64,000 nt of DNA from Acidobacteriota bacterium (GTDB lineage Bacteria > Acidobacteriota > Terriglobia > Bryobacterales > Bryobacteraceae). The stretch covers positions 1-64,000 of the forward strand of contig JAFDVS010000092.1 of the NCBI GenBank assembly GCA_018268935.1, in the 5' to 3' direction. This document shows, in pieces, positions 42,538 through 52,668 of the stretch. The number at the start of each line of letters is the position of its first letter. Position 1 is the stretch's first letter. The position numbers and the translations under genes were made by a program. The notes under the pieces are model-generated. The model saw only the letters and a list, made by a program, of their open reading frames with translations. It made no database searches and was not told the DNA's origin.

Positions 42538-45312
42538 GTGAAACTCGCATTATTCTTTCTGAGTGCCGGCGTCGCGCTGGCGCAAGGGCCCGCGGCGACC
42601 GTGCAGATTCTCACGCCGTCGCTGCGCCTGCTTGCCGGAGAGCGCGTGGAAATGCGCGCGGTCATCCGCGATGCGAATGGCGTGGAACGTCCGAACGATA
42701 TCCCGATCTGGTCCGTGAACAATACCACGCTCGCCACGATGGAAACGAACGGCGCGGTCACGGCGCGAGCGCTGGGGCTGGTGACGGTTACCGCGCGAAT
42801 TGGCGGTATCTCCACGACCACGCAGTTGCAGATCCTGCCGAAACGGATTCAGATCACTCCTCCCACTGCCACACTCACCGTGGGCGAGAGGCTGCAATTC
42901 CAGGCTGTCGCGTTTGATAAGAACGACCAGCCTCTGCCCAACGTCACCTTCGCGTGGTCGACGTCGAGCGGAAACGGATTCACCACGAATACGTCGTCGG
43001 TAAGCGCCGCCGGAATGTTGAGCACGGTGGCGACGGGCAACGTGCTGGTGCGTGCCACCATCAACTACAACACCTCGATTCCCGGATTTGAGCGGCAATC
43101 GCAGGCCATCGCCACACTCGCCATCCGGCCGCCTTCCACCTACAAACTGCGCAAGCTGTTTGGGAATGCCGACATGCAACCTGGTCCTTTGCGGCTGCGG
43201 GCGAAGATTGTGCCGCTACTGGGCAATGATCAAGGGCAAGTGCTGTTCAATGCCGTATTGAGCGGCACTGCAAACGGGCCGCTGCTGATGGACGGGCGCA
43301 CGACGCGGCTGATCGCCTGGGGTGGGATGCCGGGTCCAGCGGGGCAAACCTCCGTGTACGAGTTTCCGACTCTGGCGCTGAACAATCGCGGCATGGTGCT
43401 GGCGATGACGAACGTCCTTTTCAGCGGCAACGTGTTGTATCGCATCAACGGCGATGAAGTGGATCCGCTGTTTCTCGATCCGATGCCGCTGCCGGGCACG
43501 GAGAGCCTTTCGAGCCCGGCTATCACGCGCAACAGCCTCAACGATACCGGCGATTTTCTGATGGCGGCGAACTATCGCATTGCGAACGCCGGCGCTACGT
43601 ACCGGGCATTGTTCCGAGTCCCGCAGCGCGGCTTCCCCGATGAAGTGATTTCGACGCGCGATACGTTGCCGGGCTTGCCGGCAGGCTTCACCATCGATGG
43701 GGATTTCGGTATTGCCGGCAACGGCGCCGTGTTCTTCTCAGCGACGGCCGGCGCCGCGCGGGCGCTTTACGTGCGCGAATACGGGCAGCCGAAGAAAGTG
43801 CTGGCTGTGGGCGATGCCTTGCTGGGTTCGACCGTGGCGCGCTTCCCCGGCAATCCGTTCTACCTCAGTAATGACGGTGATCTGATCGCCGTGGTGGTGC
43901 TGGCCAACAACCAGACGCACATGTTGCGGTATTCGCTGAAGAATCTGAACGAACCCGCGGCGACACTGCTATTGCGCAGCTACAGCAATGTGTACCGGAT
44001 TCATCCGGAACTCGGTGTGCTGTTCCTGGGCGATGGCGGCAAAGGCTACGGCGTCACCATCTGGAATGGCGGCGATACGACGGCGGTGTTTCTGCAGAAC
44101 AGCAATGCCAGCCGCTTGCGCGGGAAGCCTTTTCCGCAGATCGACTACGCCACGATGGACGCATCGGGCGACGTTACCATCCTGGGCCGCTCGCAGGATA
44201 GCCCGATGGAGATCTTCTCGGTGCGGGCAGGGCAGGAAGCAGTGCCACTGATGCAGGCCGGCGATCCAGTGGAGGTCTCGGCGCCGATCAACCTGATCAA
44301 CACGCTGCCTGGGGCGCGCATGGGCCCGCATCACGTGTTGCTGGGCGGACGCGGATCGAGCTTGTTTGAATCGTCAGAAGAAGGATTGAAGCCGGCCTAC
44401 GTGATTGGAGAGCGCTACAACACGACCGCGCTCTACACGGGCTCCGATACCAGCAATACACAGAAAGTGCCAGGCGGCGAAATTTACGTCACACCGACGA
44501 GCGGCGTTGGCATGTTTCGGATGAAAGGCGGTGAAGGTGATTTCCTCTACCGCGCCGGGCTCACACTGGCGACGGGGACAACGGCGAACGCTGCTCAACT
44601 GGTGCGCGGCAACAGTGCCGGTGATCTGATCTGGCAAGCGAGCACCAATCGCGGCGACACGCGGCTGATCCTGACGCGCAACGGCGAGCATAAAACAATT
44701 CTCACCAACAATGTCTATGCGCCGGATCCGACGCTTGTGGAAGATAACGCGGTGGTTTCGTGGGGCGATATGGCCATCGACGAAACAGGCCGCGTCATGG
44801 CGACTCTGCGCTTCAGGGACAATTCCTTCGCGCTGTTCCTCTATACGAATGGACAATGGCAACGAGTGTTGACACCGGCCGAGTCGAAGATCGGCGGGAC
44901 CGTGATTTCTTCGTACTCGCAGGTGAAAGCCGGTGGCGATGCCATCTACGCCGTGGTGAGCATGCCCGGCATCGGCAACAGCCTGGCGCGGCATCGCAAC
45001 GGGAATTGGGAAGTCGCCATTTCCGTGAGCGATCTGCTGGTGACGGGGCATTCGGCCAACTCCATCGGCGTGTACGAAGTGAATCGCAACGGCGATATTT
45101 TCGTGCAGTGCAACACCAACACGCAGGTGCTGGTGGTGAAGAAGCGCGACGGTAAGACGCACTATATCCACATGCTGAACGAACTGACTCCGGAGGGCGA
45201 CCTGTTGCTGCGAACCAGCGATTACGACATTCGCGACGACGGCACCGTGTACTTCCTCGGCATGTCGGTGTTGGATGAGTACGCCGTGTACATGGCGAAG
45301 CCGGTGAATTAG
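42538..45312 (+). CDS. Large secreted protein with Big-like domains and NDxGxVxF repeats, module A
   Basis: A 924-residue protein. The GTG at 42538 has GGAGGT seven bases upstream and opens a good signal peptide (KLALFFLSAGVALAQ); a longer in-frame start is rejected. Two Ig-like Big_2 domains occupy about 20-105 and 106-215 (TNGAVTARALGLVTVTARIG, PPTATLTVGERLQFQAVAF). The rest is a chain of propeller-like repeats with patterns NDQGQVLFNAVL, NNRGMVLAMTNV, GNGAVFFSATAG and NRNGDIFVQC, similar to DUF7453-type repeats. It is probably an extracellular adhesion or receptor-like protein. Its stop overlaps the convergent propeller-PHP gene by four bases. Confidence 0.78.
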   Translation: MKLALFFLSAGVALAQGPAATVQILTPSLRLLAGERVEMRAVIRDANGVERPNDIPIWSVNNTTLATMETNGAVTARALGLVTVTARIGGISTTTQLQILPKRIQITPPTATLTVGERLQFQAVAFDKNDQPLPNVTFAWSTSSGNGFTTNTSSVSAAGMLSTVATGNVLVRATINYNTSIPGFERQSQAIATLAIRPPSTYKLRKLFGNADMQPGPLRLRAKIVPLLGNDQGQVLFNAVLSGTANGPLLMDGRTTRLIAWGGMPGPAGQTSVYEFPTLALNNRGMVLAMTNVLFSGNVLYRINGDEVDPLFLDPMPLPGTESLSSPAITRNSLNDTGDFLMAANYRIANAGATYRALFRVPQRGFPDEVISTRDTLPGLPAGFTIDGDFGIAGNGAVFFSATAGAARALYVREYGQPKKVLAVGDALLGSTVARFPGNPFYLSNDGDLIAVVVLANNQTHMLRYSLKNLNEPAATLLLRSYSNVYRIHPELGVLFLGDGGKGYGVTIWNGGDTTAVFLQNSNASRLRGKPFPQIDYATMDASGDVTILGRSQDSPMEIFSVRAGQEAVPLMQAGDPVEVSAPINLINTLPGARMGPHHVLLGGRGSSLFESSEEGLKPAYVIGERYNTTALYTGSDTSNTQKVPGGEIYVTPTSGVGMFRMKGGEGDFLYRAGLTLATGTTANAAQLVRGNSAGDLIWQASTNRGDTRLILTRNGEHKTILTNNVYAPDPTLVEDNAVVSWGDMAIDETGRVMATLRFRDNSFALFLYTNGQWQRVLTPAESKIGGTVISSYSQVKAGGDAIYAVVSMPGIGNSLARHRNGNWEVAISVSDLLVTGHSANSIGVYEVNRNGDIFVQCNTNTQVLVVKKRDGKTHYIHMLNELTPEGDLLLRTSDYDIRDDGTVYFLGMSVLDEYAVYMAKPVN

Positions 45313-47828
45313 CGGTAGGTGACGAAGAACGGGCTCGACCAGGCGACCTTACCGTCCTCCTGCTCCAGCCGGACGTAGTAGTGGTGGAAGCCTTTCGATG
45401 GCTCGCGGTCGGCGAACGTGAAATCGACGTCCTGCTTGCCGGGCGCTGCGCTGTAGATTTCCTTCGAATCCTTGAGGACGAACACCTTGCTGACAGGCTT
45501 CGTTCCACGTGCCTTGACCTGAATCCGTTCCGGTGATGCGAGGGTGAACTCTTCGCCCATGAAGTGCGATCCCATGCGTACATCGAGCACGATGTTGTCG
45601 GTGGCGCCGTAGACCTGGCGCTTGCGAAATGCTTCGAGGATTCCTTCGCGTGTCGGGTTGTCGGTGTAGACCATGGCGTAGGAGATGTGTGTGGAACCGT
45701 GATCGGAGCTGGCAATGATGCCGAGTCTGTAGCCTTTGGCGAGAGCGACGGAGACCATGCCTTCGGGCTTGTATTGGGCCACGGCGATGTGTTCGGCATC
45801 GCGTGCCGGGTCGGCTACCAGCGGGGCGCCGACTTTCTCATAGCTGGTTCGCGCGCCCTGGAAGATCTCCACGACTGGCTCTAACGCCTGGTCGAACTCT
45901 TTCCAATCCGTGCCCATGAACGTGCCGGTGGTGTGGGCGATGATCAGCGGCTTGGTTTTGCGGATATCGTCGTAGAGCAACTGGGTGTCGTTGTCGAAGG
46001 CGTCGCGCATGCCGACGCCGGATTCGTCGCCGGTAGGCCCGGCGGGCAATCCGTAGCCGGGAGCGGACTCCTTCATGTACAGCGGGGTGATGCGCGCTTG
46101 CGAACGTTTTGCCCAGAAAATGTTTCGGTTACCCTTCGGCCATTGCGGGCTGCGCTCATAGCCAAAGATGGCGACGTAAGCGCCCGGGACGTGGAACATG
46201 TCCGTCATCTTCTGCGTGTACCACCACCAGTAGGGCCAGGCGCCGCCCTGATGATCGGTGGATGCGCCGAAATCGAGCGAAGCCGCGTCGATCATGTAGC
46301 GGTAGAACTCGGGAAGCGATCCATCGGTGGCGCCGCCGCCGTCCCAACTCAGTTCGGTGTGGCGATGAAAATCGCCGCGCAGCAACCGCAGTTTCCGGCC
46401 GTTGATGCTTGCCACGTAGTTGCGCGCGGCGCGGACGTCGCCGGCCTCATTGGGGTGATCGGGCTTCGATGCGTCGACGGCGGATGGGGGTGTGCCGGTC
46501 CATGAGGATTCCTTCGTATAAGCCGCGGCATCGAGAGAAGCGATCATGACGCGTTGCCGGAGGGGGCGGTGGAAGTTGCCTTCGCGCCGTCCATCCGTGG
46601 GCCACGCCAGCCAAAACTTTCCGTCGTTATCGACCACCGCTCCGGCCCGCGTGCTGGAGCGCCCGCGGGAATCGGGCAGCACGAACGAGTCCGACCATTT
46701 GGCGCCGTCGAAGTGCGTGAGCCAGTATTCCCAGAAAGCGAGTTTGCGGCCACGGGCATTGGCCGGTCCTCCGGCTAAACGGAGAGCCGAAGCGACGTAC
46801 ACCGATCCTCTGCCGTCCGAGAAGACTTGCGGGTGATGTGCCACTTCTTTGCGGAACGCCGCAGAGACCGGAGCCGGATCGCGCCACTGCCCGCCGGCCC
46901 AACAGCGGATGCGCGCTTCACGCAAGTCGCCGAGCGGCTTTCCGGTCGCCGTATTGCGCACGACGTAGCCGGTGTCCTTGCCCCAGAATGGCATTCCCGA
47001 TTCGTAGGCGACCCACACGCGGCCGGCCGTATCGACAGCAACGGAGGCTTGCGCTTCCATCATGCTGGTGGCGGCGACACTCATTTCCTCTGCTGGCTTC
47101 CCTTTTTCGACGCGCGACAGCAGAACGTCGTAATTGCCGTTGCGGTGCGAATCGTAGGCAACCCACGCGACACCACGAGAGTCCAGGGCGATGGCTGGAA
47201 ACCAATCATTGCCGGCATGGTTCGTGACGCGAACTTCGGGCAGGAATTTCTCACCGTCGAACTCCATCATCAGAATGTTGGAGTGGCGCTCGCGGAAACT
47301 CTGCCAGACAAAAGCGAAGCGCCCGTTCGCGCCGGCGGCGAGCCGCGGATGGATGTCGGGCATGGCATGTGTAGTGAGGCGCTGGCGTGGCTCCCATTGT
47401 TGGATGGCGGGGTTGAATGGCCGGGCGTAGAGGTCCCAGTTATCATTCTCCATCTGCGACCACACCACCCAGACGCGATTGCGCGCATCGACGGCGAGCT
47501 GCGGCATCCAGGAGTCGCCGGAAGTCCCCGGCACCCACATCATGTTGCCCCACTTCCCGTTCTGATAACGGCGAATGGCAATATCGTCGCGGCCGTCGTT
47601 GTAGCTGAGCCATGCGGCCCAAATGGAGCCATCCGGCCCGAGGGCAACCGCGGGCCAATCGTCCTGACGGAATTCGTGGCCGTAGGCGGTAGTGCGCAGC
47701 GTTACGCCGCCTGTGGTTTGCGCTTGCATCGTTAGTGGCGTTTGCTGCATCCTGCCGCCCGGCAGTAAATACCAGACTGCCGGCGGAACAGCCAGTGCGA
47801 TCGCCAGCAGTGCCTTCCGGTTTCGCAT
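45309..47828 (-). CDS. Secreted beta-propeller/PHP-type (DUF3604-like) protein
   Basis: An 839-residue protein. The start at 47828 follows AAGGAGGG and gives a signal (NRKALLAIALAVPPAVWYLL). Residues about 35-400 are a TolB/BNR-like propeller with repeated blades (DDWPAVALGPDGSIWAAWLS, GDSWMPQLAVDARNRVWVVW). From about 430 a PHP-like metal hydrolase domain begins with LRGDFHRHTELSWDG and contains DFGASTDHQGG, IIAHTTGTFMGTD and GIIASSDHGSTHIS, rich in His and Asp ligands. The domain resembles DUF3604. It lies 11 bases behind the second TonB-dependent receptor gene, suggesting joint uptake and hydrolysis of one compound. The substrate is unknown. Confidence 0.82.
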   Translation of the reverse strand: MRNRKALLAIALAVPPAVWYLLPGGRMQQTPLTMQAQTTGGVTLRTTAYGHEFRQDDWPAVALGPDGSIWAAWLSYNDGRDDIAIRRYQNGKWGNMMWVPGTSGDSWMPQLAVDARNRVWVVWSQMENDNWDLYARPFNPAIQQWEPRQRLTTHAMPDIHPRLAAGANGRFAFVWQSFRERHSNILMMEFDGEKFLPEVRVTNHAGNDWFPAIALDSRGVAWVAYDSHRNGNYDVLLSRVEKGKPAEEMSVAATSMMEAQASVAVDTAGRVWVAYESGMPFWGKDTGYVVRNTATGKPLGDLREARIRCWAGGQWRDPAPVSAAFRKEVAHHPQVFSDGRGSVYVASALRLAGGPANARGRKLAFWEYWLTHFDGAKWSDSFVLPDSRGRSSTRAGAVVDNDGKFWLAWPTDGRREGNFHRPLRQRVMIASLDAAAYTKESSWTGTPPSAVDASKPDHPNEAGDVRAARNYVASINGRKLRLLRGDFHRHTELSWDGGGATDGSLPEFYRYMIDAASLDFGASTDHQGGAWPYWWWYTQKMTDMFHVPGAYVAIFGYERSPQWPKGNRNIFWAKRSQARITPLYMKESAPGYGLPAGPTGDESGVGMRDAFDNDTQLLYDDIRKTKPLIIAHTTGTFMGTDWKEFDQALEPVVEIFQGARTSYEKVGAPLVADPARDAEHIAVAQYKPEGMVSVALAKGYRLGIIASSDHGSTHISYAMVYTDNPTREGILEAFRKRQVYGATDNIVLDVRMGSHFMGEEFTLASPERIQVKARGTKPVSKVFVLKDSKEIYSAAPGKQDVDFTFADREPSKGFHHYYVRLEQEDGKVAWSSPFFVTYR

Positions 47829-47839
47829 CGGTTCCCTCC

Positions 47840-50800
47840 TTATCGGGAAAGCTTGAGAGCAAACTGCACCACTCTCGGTGAGTTGCCTTGTGCGTTGACG
47901 ACGCCGAACTGCGGATTGCCGAAGACTACGTTGGGCGGCGCAAATCGCGGTGAGTTGGTGAAGTTGAAAATTTCCGCGCGGAACTGCAGTTGAAAACGCT
48001 CCGCGATGGTGGTGTTCTTGGTGAACGTGATGTCGAGCCCGGCGGTCCCATCGCTGCGCGTGCCATTGAATGTGCGCGGCGCGGTGCCGAAGGCGTAGGG
48101 TGCGGGGTTGGAGAAAGGGGCTGCGGAAAGCCATCGTGCCGCAGTCGGGTTATCCACCGAAGGGCTCACGCCATTCCAATTCGGGCGTTGGCCGCCGCCC
48201 TGGGAGAAGTTGTTATTTGTGTTCGATGTGATGCCAAGCGGGCCGCCCGAGAACGAAGACCAGATTGCCGCCATCTGCCATCCGCCGAGCAGTTTCCCCT
48301 GTGCCCCTTTGGCATTGCGAGCCAGCGGGAGTTCGTAAACCGTATTGACGATGAAGCGGTGCGTCATGTCGGCGAGCGAAGAAGCCTTCTCCGCGGCGAG
48401 ATTGTTCCAGTTCTGGACGTTGTCGCCGGATAGTGTCTCCCCGGCAAAGGGTCCGATGTTGTAGTCCATTAGTTTCGAATAGGTGTACGAGGTGAGGAAA
48501 GTGAGGTTGCGGCTGAGGCGTTTTTCGAGGCGGCTTTCCATCGCGTGGTAGGTGGAGGAAGCGTTGTGCTCATTCTGCGATGTGACCGCGGTGAAGTGCG
48601 GATAGGGGCGCAGCAATTGTGCGCGCGCCACATTGCGTTGCGCCAGTGTCCCCACGCTGATCTGGCCAAAGAATGGATTCGTCACTTGTTGGCGCAGTGC
48701 GTCACCTTGCGCGAGAGCGGCGTCCGGAAGCTGGTTCCACTGGCGATTCTGCTGGAAGCCGAGGCCGCGGCTGGCTGCGTATCCCACTTCCGCCACCATG
48801 TTGAAGGGCAGTTCACGCTGGATATTGAAGTTCCATTGCATGCTATAGGGCAGCTTGTTGCCGCGATTGAAGAAGGTGATGTCCTGGCCGAGTAGTGTCG
48901 AGAGGCCCAGTTTGCTGCCGGATGGTTGGTTGATGCCGTCGGGATAGGGGTTGCTCCACTGCACGATGGGCGTCACGCCATCGAGACTGGTGACAATGTT
49001 CGTGCTGGCGGAGAATCCTGAGATGCCGAATGCCGCGGAGCCGGTGCCGATGCCGGTGGCGGAGGCGTAGAACAGCCCACCGCCGCCGCGGATGACGGTC
49101 TTCGGCAGCGCCTTCCAGGAAAAACCAAAACGTGGAGAAATGTTTGTGCGATCCGGTTCGGCGTTGTAGCGGGAGAGGCCGCCAACGCCAACGAACGTGA
49201 GGCCGCCGCGTAGATCGTAACCCGCTGCCTGCAGTGGCGATCTGGCATTGAAATCGAAGTTGGTGAGCTGGTTGAATCGATCTTTTCGCGGCGTTTCGTA
49301 ATCCCAGCGGATGCCCAGATTCAAGGTGAGCGTGGAGGTTGCTTTGTAGGTGTCTTGCAGGAAGAGCCCGTAGTAGCGATTGGTTTGCGCCAGCGCGGGC
49401 ACGGGGCGCACTCCGCCACCAGTTACTCCAAGCAGAAATGTTGCCAGTGCATGTCCGGCAGTGGCGGTGGATTGCGTCGGATTCGGGCCTTGCGTCCACA
49501 CTGGCGTGAAATTGAACTCGACGGCGTTGGCGCCGGTTTGCAGATTGTTGAACTGGATGACGCGTGCCTCACCACCGAACTTCAGCGTATGCCGCGTCAG
49601 TGATTTCGTCATGTTCCCTTGCAGCGCATGGGAGTTGTTGCCCAGCCGGATGATGTCACTTGCACCCAAGGCATAGCCGGTTCCGATGTTGGTGGGCGAA
49701 GCCGTGACGCCGTAGCCGGTGATGGTGATGGCTGGAAATGCTCGCGGCTCCCCGATCTGCGATTGCAGGTTGGCGGGTAAGCCAAGGCTGGCAATATCAA
49801 AGCCCGATCCCCAGGGCTCGCGTTGATTGCCGAGGCGTGTGAACGAATAGCGAATGGTCCCCAGCAGGCTGGGAGTGACCGTTTGCGCGTGTTCGACCAC
49901 GGCGTTCTGGCGATTGAAGATTTGGGCGCCCGTAGCGGGAGAGCCAATGTTATCCGGGCCGTAAGGTGAGGCTCGCTTGAACGGAGAATCATCGTAGGAG
50001 TAGCGCACGAACATACGGCTGTTGGCGGAGAAATTGTGATCACCGCGCAGGCTGAAGGTGTCTTTGGTGATGCTGCTGCCATCGGTGCGCGCGTAGTTGT
50101 TGACGCCGGTGAACGGAGCGCCTTGCGTGTTCGGGGTAGGGAAGTAGCGGAACAGATTGCGAGCAATGGGATGAATGCGGTCTCCGGGAATGCGATTGCC
50201 GGCGAAGGGCGTGCGTAGGAATCCGCCCGCTGGATTGGCGCGCGTGGTATTGGGGTCGTAGAGGGTGATGGCGTTGCCGGCTGCATTGCGCAGGCTGGAG
50301 AAATCGCCGGTGAGTTGTACGGGATCCGGGATGGTTCCGAGGAACGTCGTGCCCTGGATGAATCGCACCAGTTCCACACTGGCGAAGAGGAAGGTTCGGT
50401 TGCGCCCATCGTAGAGTTTGGGCAGCACCACCGGCCCGCCAAAAGTCCCGCCGAATTGATTGAACTTGAATGGCGGCCGGGGCTGGCCGCTTTGGTTGGC
50501 GAAGAAATCGCTGGCGTTGAGCTTGTCGTTGCGGAAGAATTCGTAAACGTTGAAGTGCGGATCGTTAGAGCCGCTCTTGGTCACCACGTTGAACACTCCA
50601 CCGGCGGCACGGCCGTATTCGGCGCTGAAGTTGTTTGTCTCCACTTTGAATTCCTGTACGGTGTCCGGGTTGGAGTTGATGACGGGCTGGTTCTGTGAGG
50701 GTGAAGAATTCGGTGCCCCATCGAGCAGAAATTCGTTGGCGCTGGCGCGCTGCCCGTTGATCATGAACGAGACAGTGGAGATTTGATCGACGGGAAGATT

Positions 50801-51295
50801 GTTCACTCCGCCGGAGGGACGCACGCTGGGAACCAGCATGGCCAGCGCATAGGGATTGCGCCCCAGCAACGGCAGTTCGGCCACTTGCTTCGATCCGATG
50901 ACCTGCCCCACGGTGGAGGATTCGCTATCGAGCAGCAGCGCCTGGGCGGAAACCTGCACCGATTCTGTTACCGCGCCCAACTGCAGCGTCAGATCGAGAC
51001 GCGCCGCTTGCTGCACCTGCAACTCGAGGCCGGACTGTTTCAACGGGACGAAGCCTTCCTTGGTTACCGTGACTGTGTAGCGGCCAGGCTGGAGCGAAGG
51101 GACGATGTAGAAACCGTCCGTATTTGTCTCCACCTTGACGGCGATGCTGGTGGCGGCCGATTCCACGCTGACGTGGGCCCCTTGAATGATGGCGCCGGTG
51201 GGATCCGCTACGCGGCCAGTGAGGCTCGCCGTCTGTGCGTCGAGGAAAGAGAGACAGCCTGTGAGGCAAAAAAAGACAAAACGCAGCCGAAACAT
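47840..51295 (-). CDS. Oar-like TonB-dependent receptor (second copy)
   Basis: An 1151-residue outer-membrane protein with a signal peptide (MFRLRFVFFCLTGCLSFLDAQ). Residues about 22-105 are the carboxypeptidase-regulatory-like domain (SLTGRVADPTGAIIQGAHVS, GFYIVPSLQPGRYTVTVTKE). The plug shows QVAELPLLGRNPYALAM and FKVETNNFSAEYGRAAGG. The barrel ends in FNFTNSPRFAPPNVVFG. Sequence similarity to the receptor at 2418 is evident in the plug but the two are clearly divergent paralogues. It is followed by the propeller-PHP gene after 11 bases. A TATACT box sits seven bases upstream of the ATG. Confidence 0.9.
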   Translation of the reverse strand: MFRLRFVFFCLTGCLSFLDAQTASLTGRVADPTGAIIQGAHVSVESAATSIAVKVETNTDGFYIVPSLQPGRYTVTVTKEGFVPLKQSGLELQVQQAARLDLTLQLGAVTESVQVSAQALLLDSESSTVGQVIGSKQVAELPLLGRNPYALAMLVPSVRPSGGVNNLPVDQISTVSFMINGQRASANEFLLDGAPNSSPSQNQPVINSNPDTVQEFKVETNNFSAEYGRAAGGVFNVVTKSGSNDPHFNVYEFFRNDKLNASDFFANQSGQPRPPFKFNQFGGTFGGPVVLPKLYDGRNRTFLFASVELVRFIQGTTFLGTIPDPVQLTGDFSSLRNAAGNAITLYDPNTTRANPAGGFLRTPFAGNRIPGDRIHPIARNLFRYFPTPNTQGAPFTGVNNYARTDGSSITKDTFSLRGDHNFSANSRMFVRYSYDDSPFKRASPYGPDNIGSPATGAQIFNRQNAVVEHAQTVTPSLLGTIRYSFTRLGNQREPWGSGFDIASLGLPANLQSQIGEPRAFPAITITGYGVTASPTNIGTGYALGASDIIRLGNNSHALQGNMTKSLTRHTLKFGGEARVIQFNNLQTGANAVEFNFTPVWTQGPNPTQSTATAGHALATFLLGVTGGGVRPVPALAQTNRYYGLFLQDTYKATSTLTLNLGIRWDYETPRKDRFNQLTNFDFNARSPLQAAGYDLRGGLTFVGVGGLSRYNAEPDRTNISPRFGFSWKALPKTVIRGGGGLFYASATGIGTGSAAFGISGFSASTNIVTSLDGVTPIVQWSNPYPDGINQPSGSKLGLSTLLGQDITFFNRGNKLPYSMQWNFNIQRELPFNMVAEVGYAASRGLGFQQNRQWNQLPDAALAQGDALRQQVTNPFFGQISVGTLAQRNVARAQLLRPYPHFTAVTSQNEHNASSTYHAMESRLEKRLSRNLTFLTSYTYSKLMDYNIGPFAGETLSGDNVQNWNNLAAEKASSLADMTHRFIVNTVYELPLARNAKGAQGKLLGGWQMAAIWSSFSGGPLGITSNTNNNFSQGGGQRPNWNGVSPSVDNPTAARWLSAAPFSNPAPYAFGTAPRTFNGTRSDGTAGLDITFTKNTTIAERFQLQFRAEIFNFTNSPRFAPPNVVFGNPQFGVVNAQGNSPRVVQFALKLSR

Positions 51296-51302
51296 GACGG
51301 CC

Positions 51303-51308
51303 AGTATA
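51303..51308 (-). promoter_or_regulatory. TATACT box for the second receptor, leaderless promoter candidate
   Basis: On the minus strand TATACT is separated by seven bases from the ATG at 51295. It lies in the 20-base gap after the membrane protein gene and there is no ribosome binding site between box and ATG. A transcript from here would start at or next to the start codon. Confidence 0.45.
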
Positions 51309-51315
51309 TAACCGT

Positions 51316-52668
51316 TCAGGCGGCTGTCTGTCGGCGGCGGGCGATTTGGTAGATCAAAGCGGCCAGTGCCAGATCCATCAGCGCGCGGAAGAGAAACAAA
51401 TGTCGGCCCGTTTCCTTGCAGTCGGCCAGGGCGCTGAGGAAGAACTCGAGACCCGCCATTGCAACCAGCACCAGCGAAGGCAGCGCGCCTCGGGTTGCGT
51501 AGATCAGGCCGCCGGCAACGGCCAGCAAATAGAAGGCATAGAGCAAGGGGCGGTTCTCGAACAGGGCTCGGCGTGTGTCGCTGACGATCGCGAAAGCATG
51601 GCTGGTCTCTCCGGGTTGCTTCCCCGCGCTTGAAGTGAAATTGCCGTGACCGAAGTGCCGCTCGTAGGCGCCGTCCTTCAAAGCGGCCAAGGTGAGGCGC
51701 ATGGGAGCTTCGGGATGGCGCAGGTAATAGCCCAGGAGCTTCGCATGGCTGAGGTGTTGCAGCAAGACGCTTCTGTAGTTCGGGTGGTTCATGCCGGATT
51801 CCGCTCCGAAAGCATCGGTGCCGCGGAAGGTGGTCATCTCGCGGGGAAGTCCGAGTTCGGTGAGCACCGCCTCTTGGTCCTGCGTGTTCAGCAGCAGGTC
51901 ACTGAAGACGATATGGTAGGCGGCCATGGCGCGGTAATCCTGCGGCACGCGCTGGTACATGCCCCAAACGGCCGCGCACAACAGCAGCGCGTAGGCCACC
52001 ATGCCTTTGATTGACACTGCCTCGCGGATGCGCTTGTCGAACAGGAACAGGCAAAGCAGGGGGGCAATGAGAAATGTGTGCTGCAGCTTTGAGGTGAGGA
52101 ACAGCAGAACGGCAATCATCAACCCGCCCATGTTCCAACGCAGGTTGCCGTAACTGGCCGCTATCCGCGCATAGAACGCAGCGGAGAGCATCAGAAACAG
52201 AAACGACCCAACGTCCATGTAGAACGAATTGAAGTACGAGAAGTACGCAACGTCGCACAGCACCGCCAGGATTGCAATCCACACGGCCGGAGAACGGATG
52301 ATGGGTACGATGAGCCAGAGTGCGGCCAACAGGAGCGCGCTGTGCGCCAGGCCAACCAGTCGGAGCCCGAGGAGTCCGTCTGTAAAGGGGCCGGTGAGGT
52401 AATAGACGGCGGCGGTGGGCAGCAGTGTGGATGTGAACAGGCGCACGATGACACGTTCGGCCGGCGAGTGCTGCCATACGGGAATCACGAAGCCGAAGTA
52501 CCGCTCCGCGCCGGTCACCGGCGTGGCGGGAACCAGTTGCAGAGGGCCGGTTACATTGACGTAATCCCCATTGTCCGCAAGCCCGACAATCGGTGAGATG
52601 GCAAGCTGAGAACACAGGATCAGCGCGGCGACGATCACCGGGAAGATCTGCCTTGCGGAGGGAAACAT
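51316..52668 (-). CDS. Polytopic membrane protein, GT-C glycosyltransferase-like
   Basis: A 450-residue protein with about ten transmembrane helices (IFPVIVAALILCSQLAI, ALLLAALWLIVPIIRS, GGLMIAVLLFLTS, GMVAYALLLCAAVWGMYQ, LLYAFYLLAVAGGLIY). The first periplasmic loop carries ADNGDYVNVTG, an acidic motif of the kind that supplies the catalytic Asp in GT-C enzymes using lipid-linked sugars; it may belong to the WsfD-like hexose transferase group. A large soluble loop is at about 240-360. No clear ribosome binding site is seen. A TATCGT box is eight bases before the ATG. It precedes the receptor gene on the same strand by 20 bases but probably has an unrelated role. Confidence 0.7.
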   Translation of the reverse strand: MFPSARQIFPVIVAALILCSQLAISPIVGLADNGDYVNVTGPLQLVPATPVTGAERYFGFVIPVWQHSPAERVIVRLFTSTLLPTAAVYYLTGPFTDGLLGLRLVGLAHSALLLAALWLIVPIIRSPAVWIAILAVLCDVAYFSYFNSFYMDVGSFLFLMLSAAFYARIAASYGNLRWNMGGLMIAVLLFLTSKLQHTFLIAPLLCLFLFDKRIREAVSIKGMVAYALLLCAAVWGMYQRVPQDYRAMAAYHIVFSDLLLNTQDQEAVLTELGLPREMTTFRGTDAFGAESGMNHPNYRSVLLQHLSHAKLLGYYLRHPEAPMRLTLAALKDGAYERHFGHGNFTSSAGKQPGETSHAFAIVSDTRRALFENRPLLYAFYLLAVAGGLIYATRGALPSLVLVAMAGLEFFLSALADCKETGRHLFLFRALMDLALAALIYQIARRRQTAA

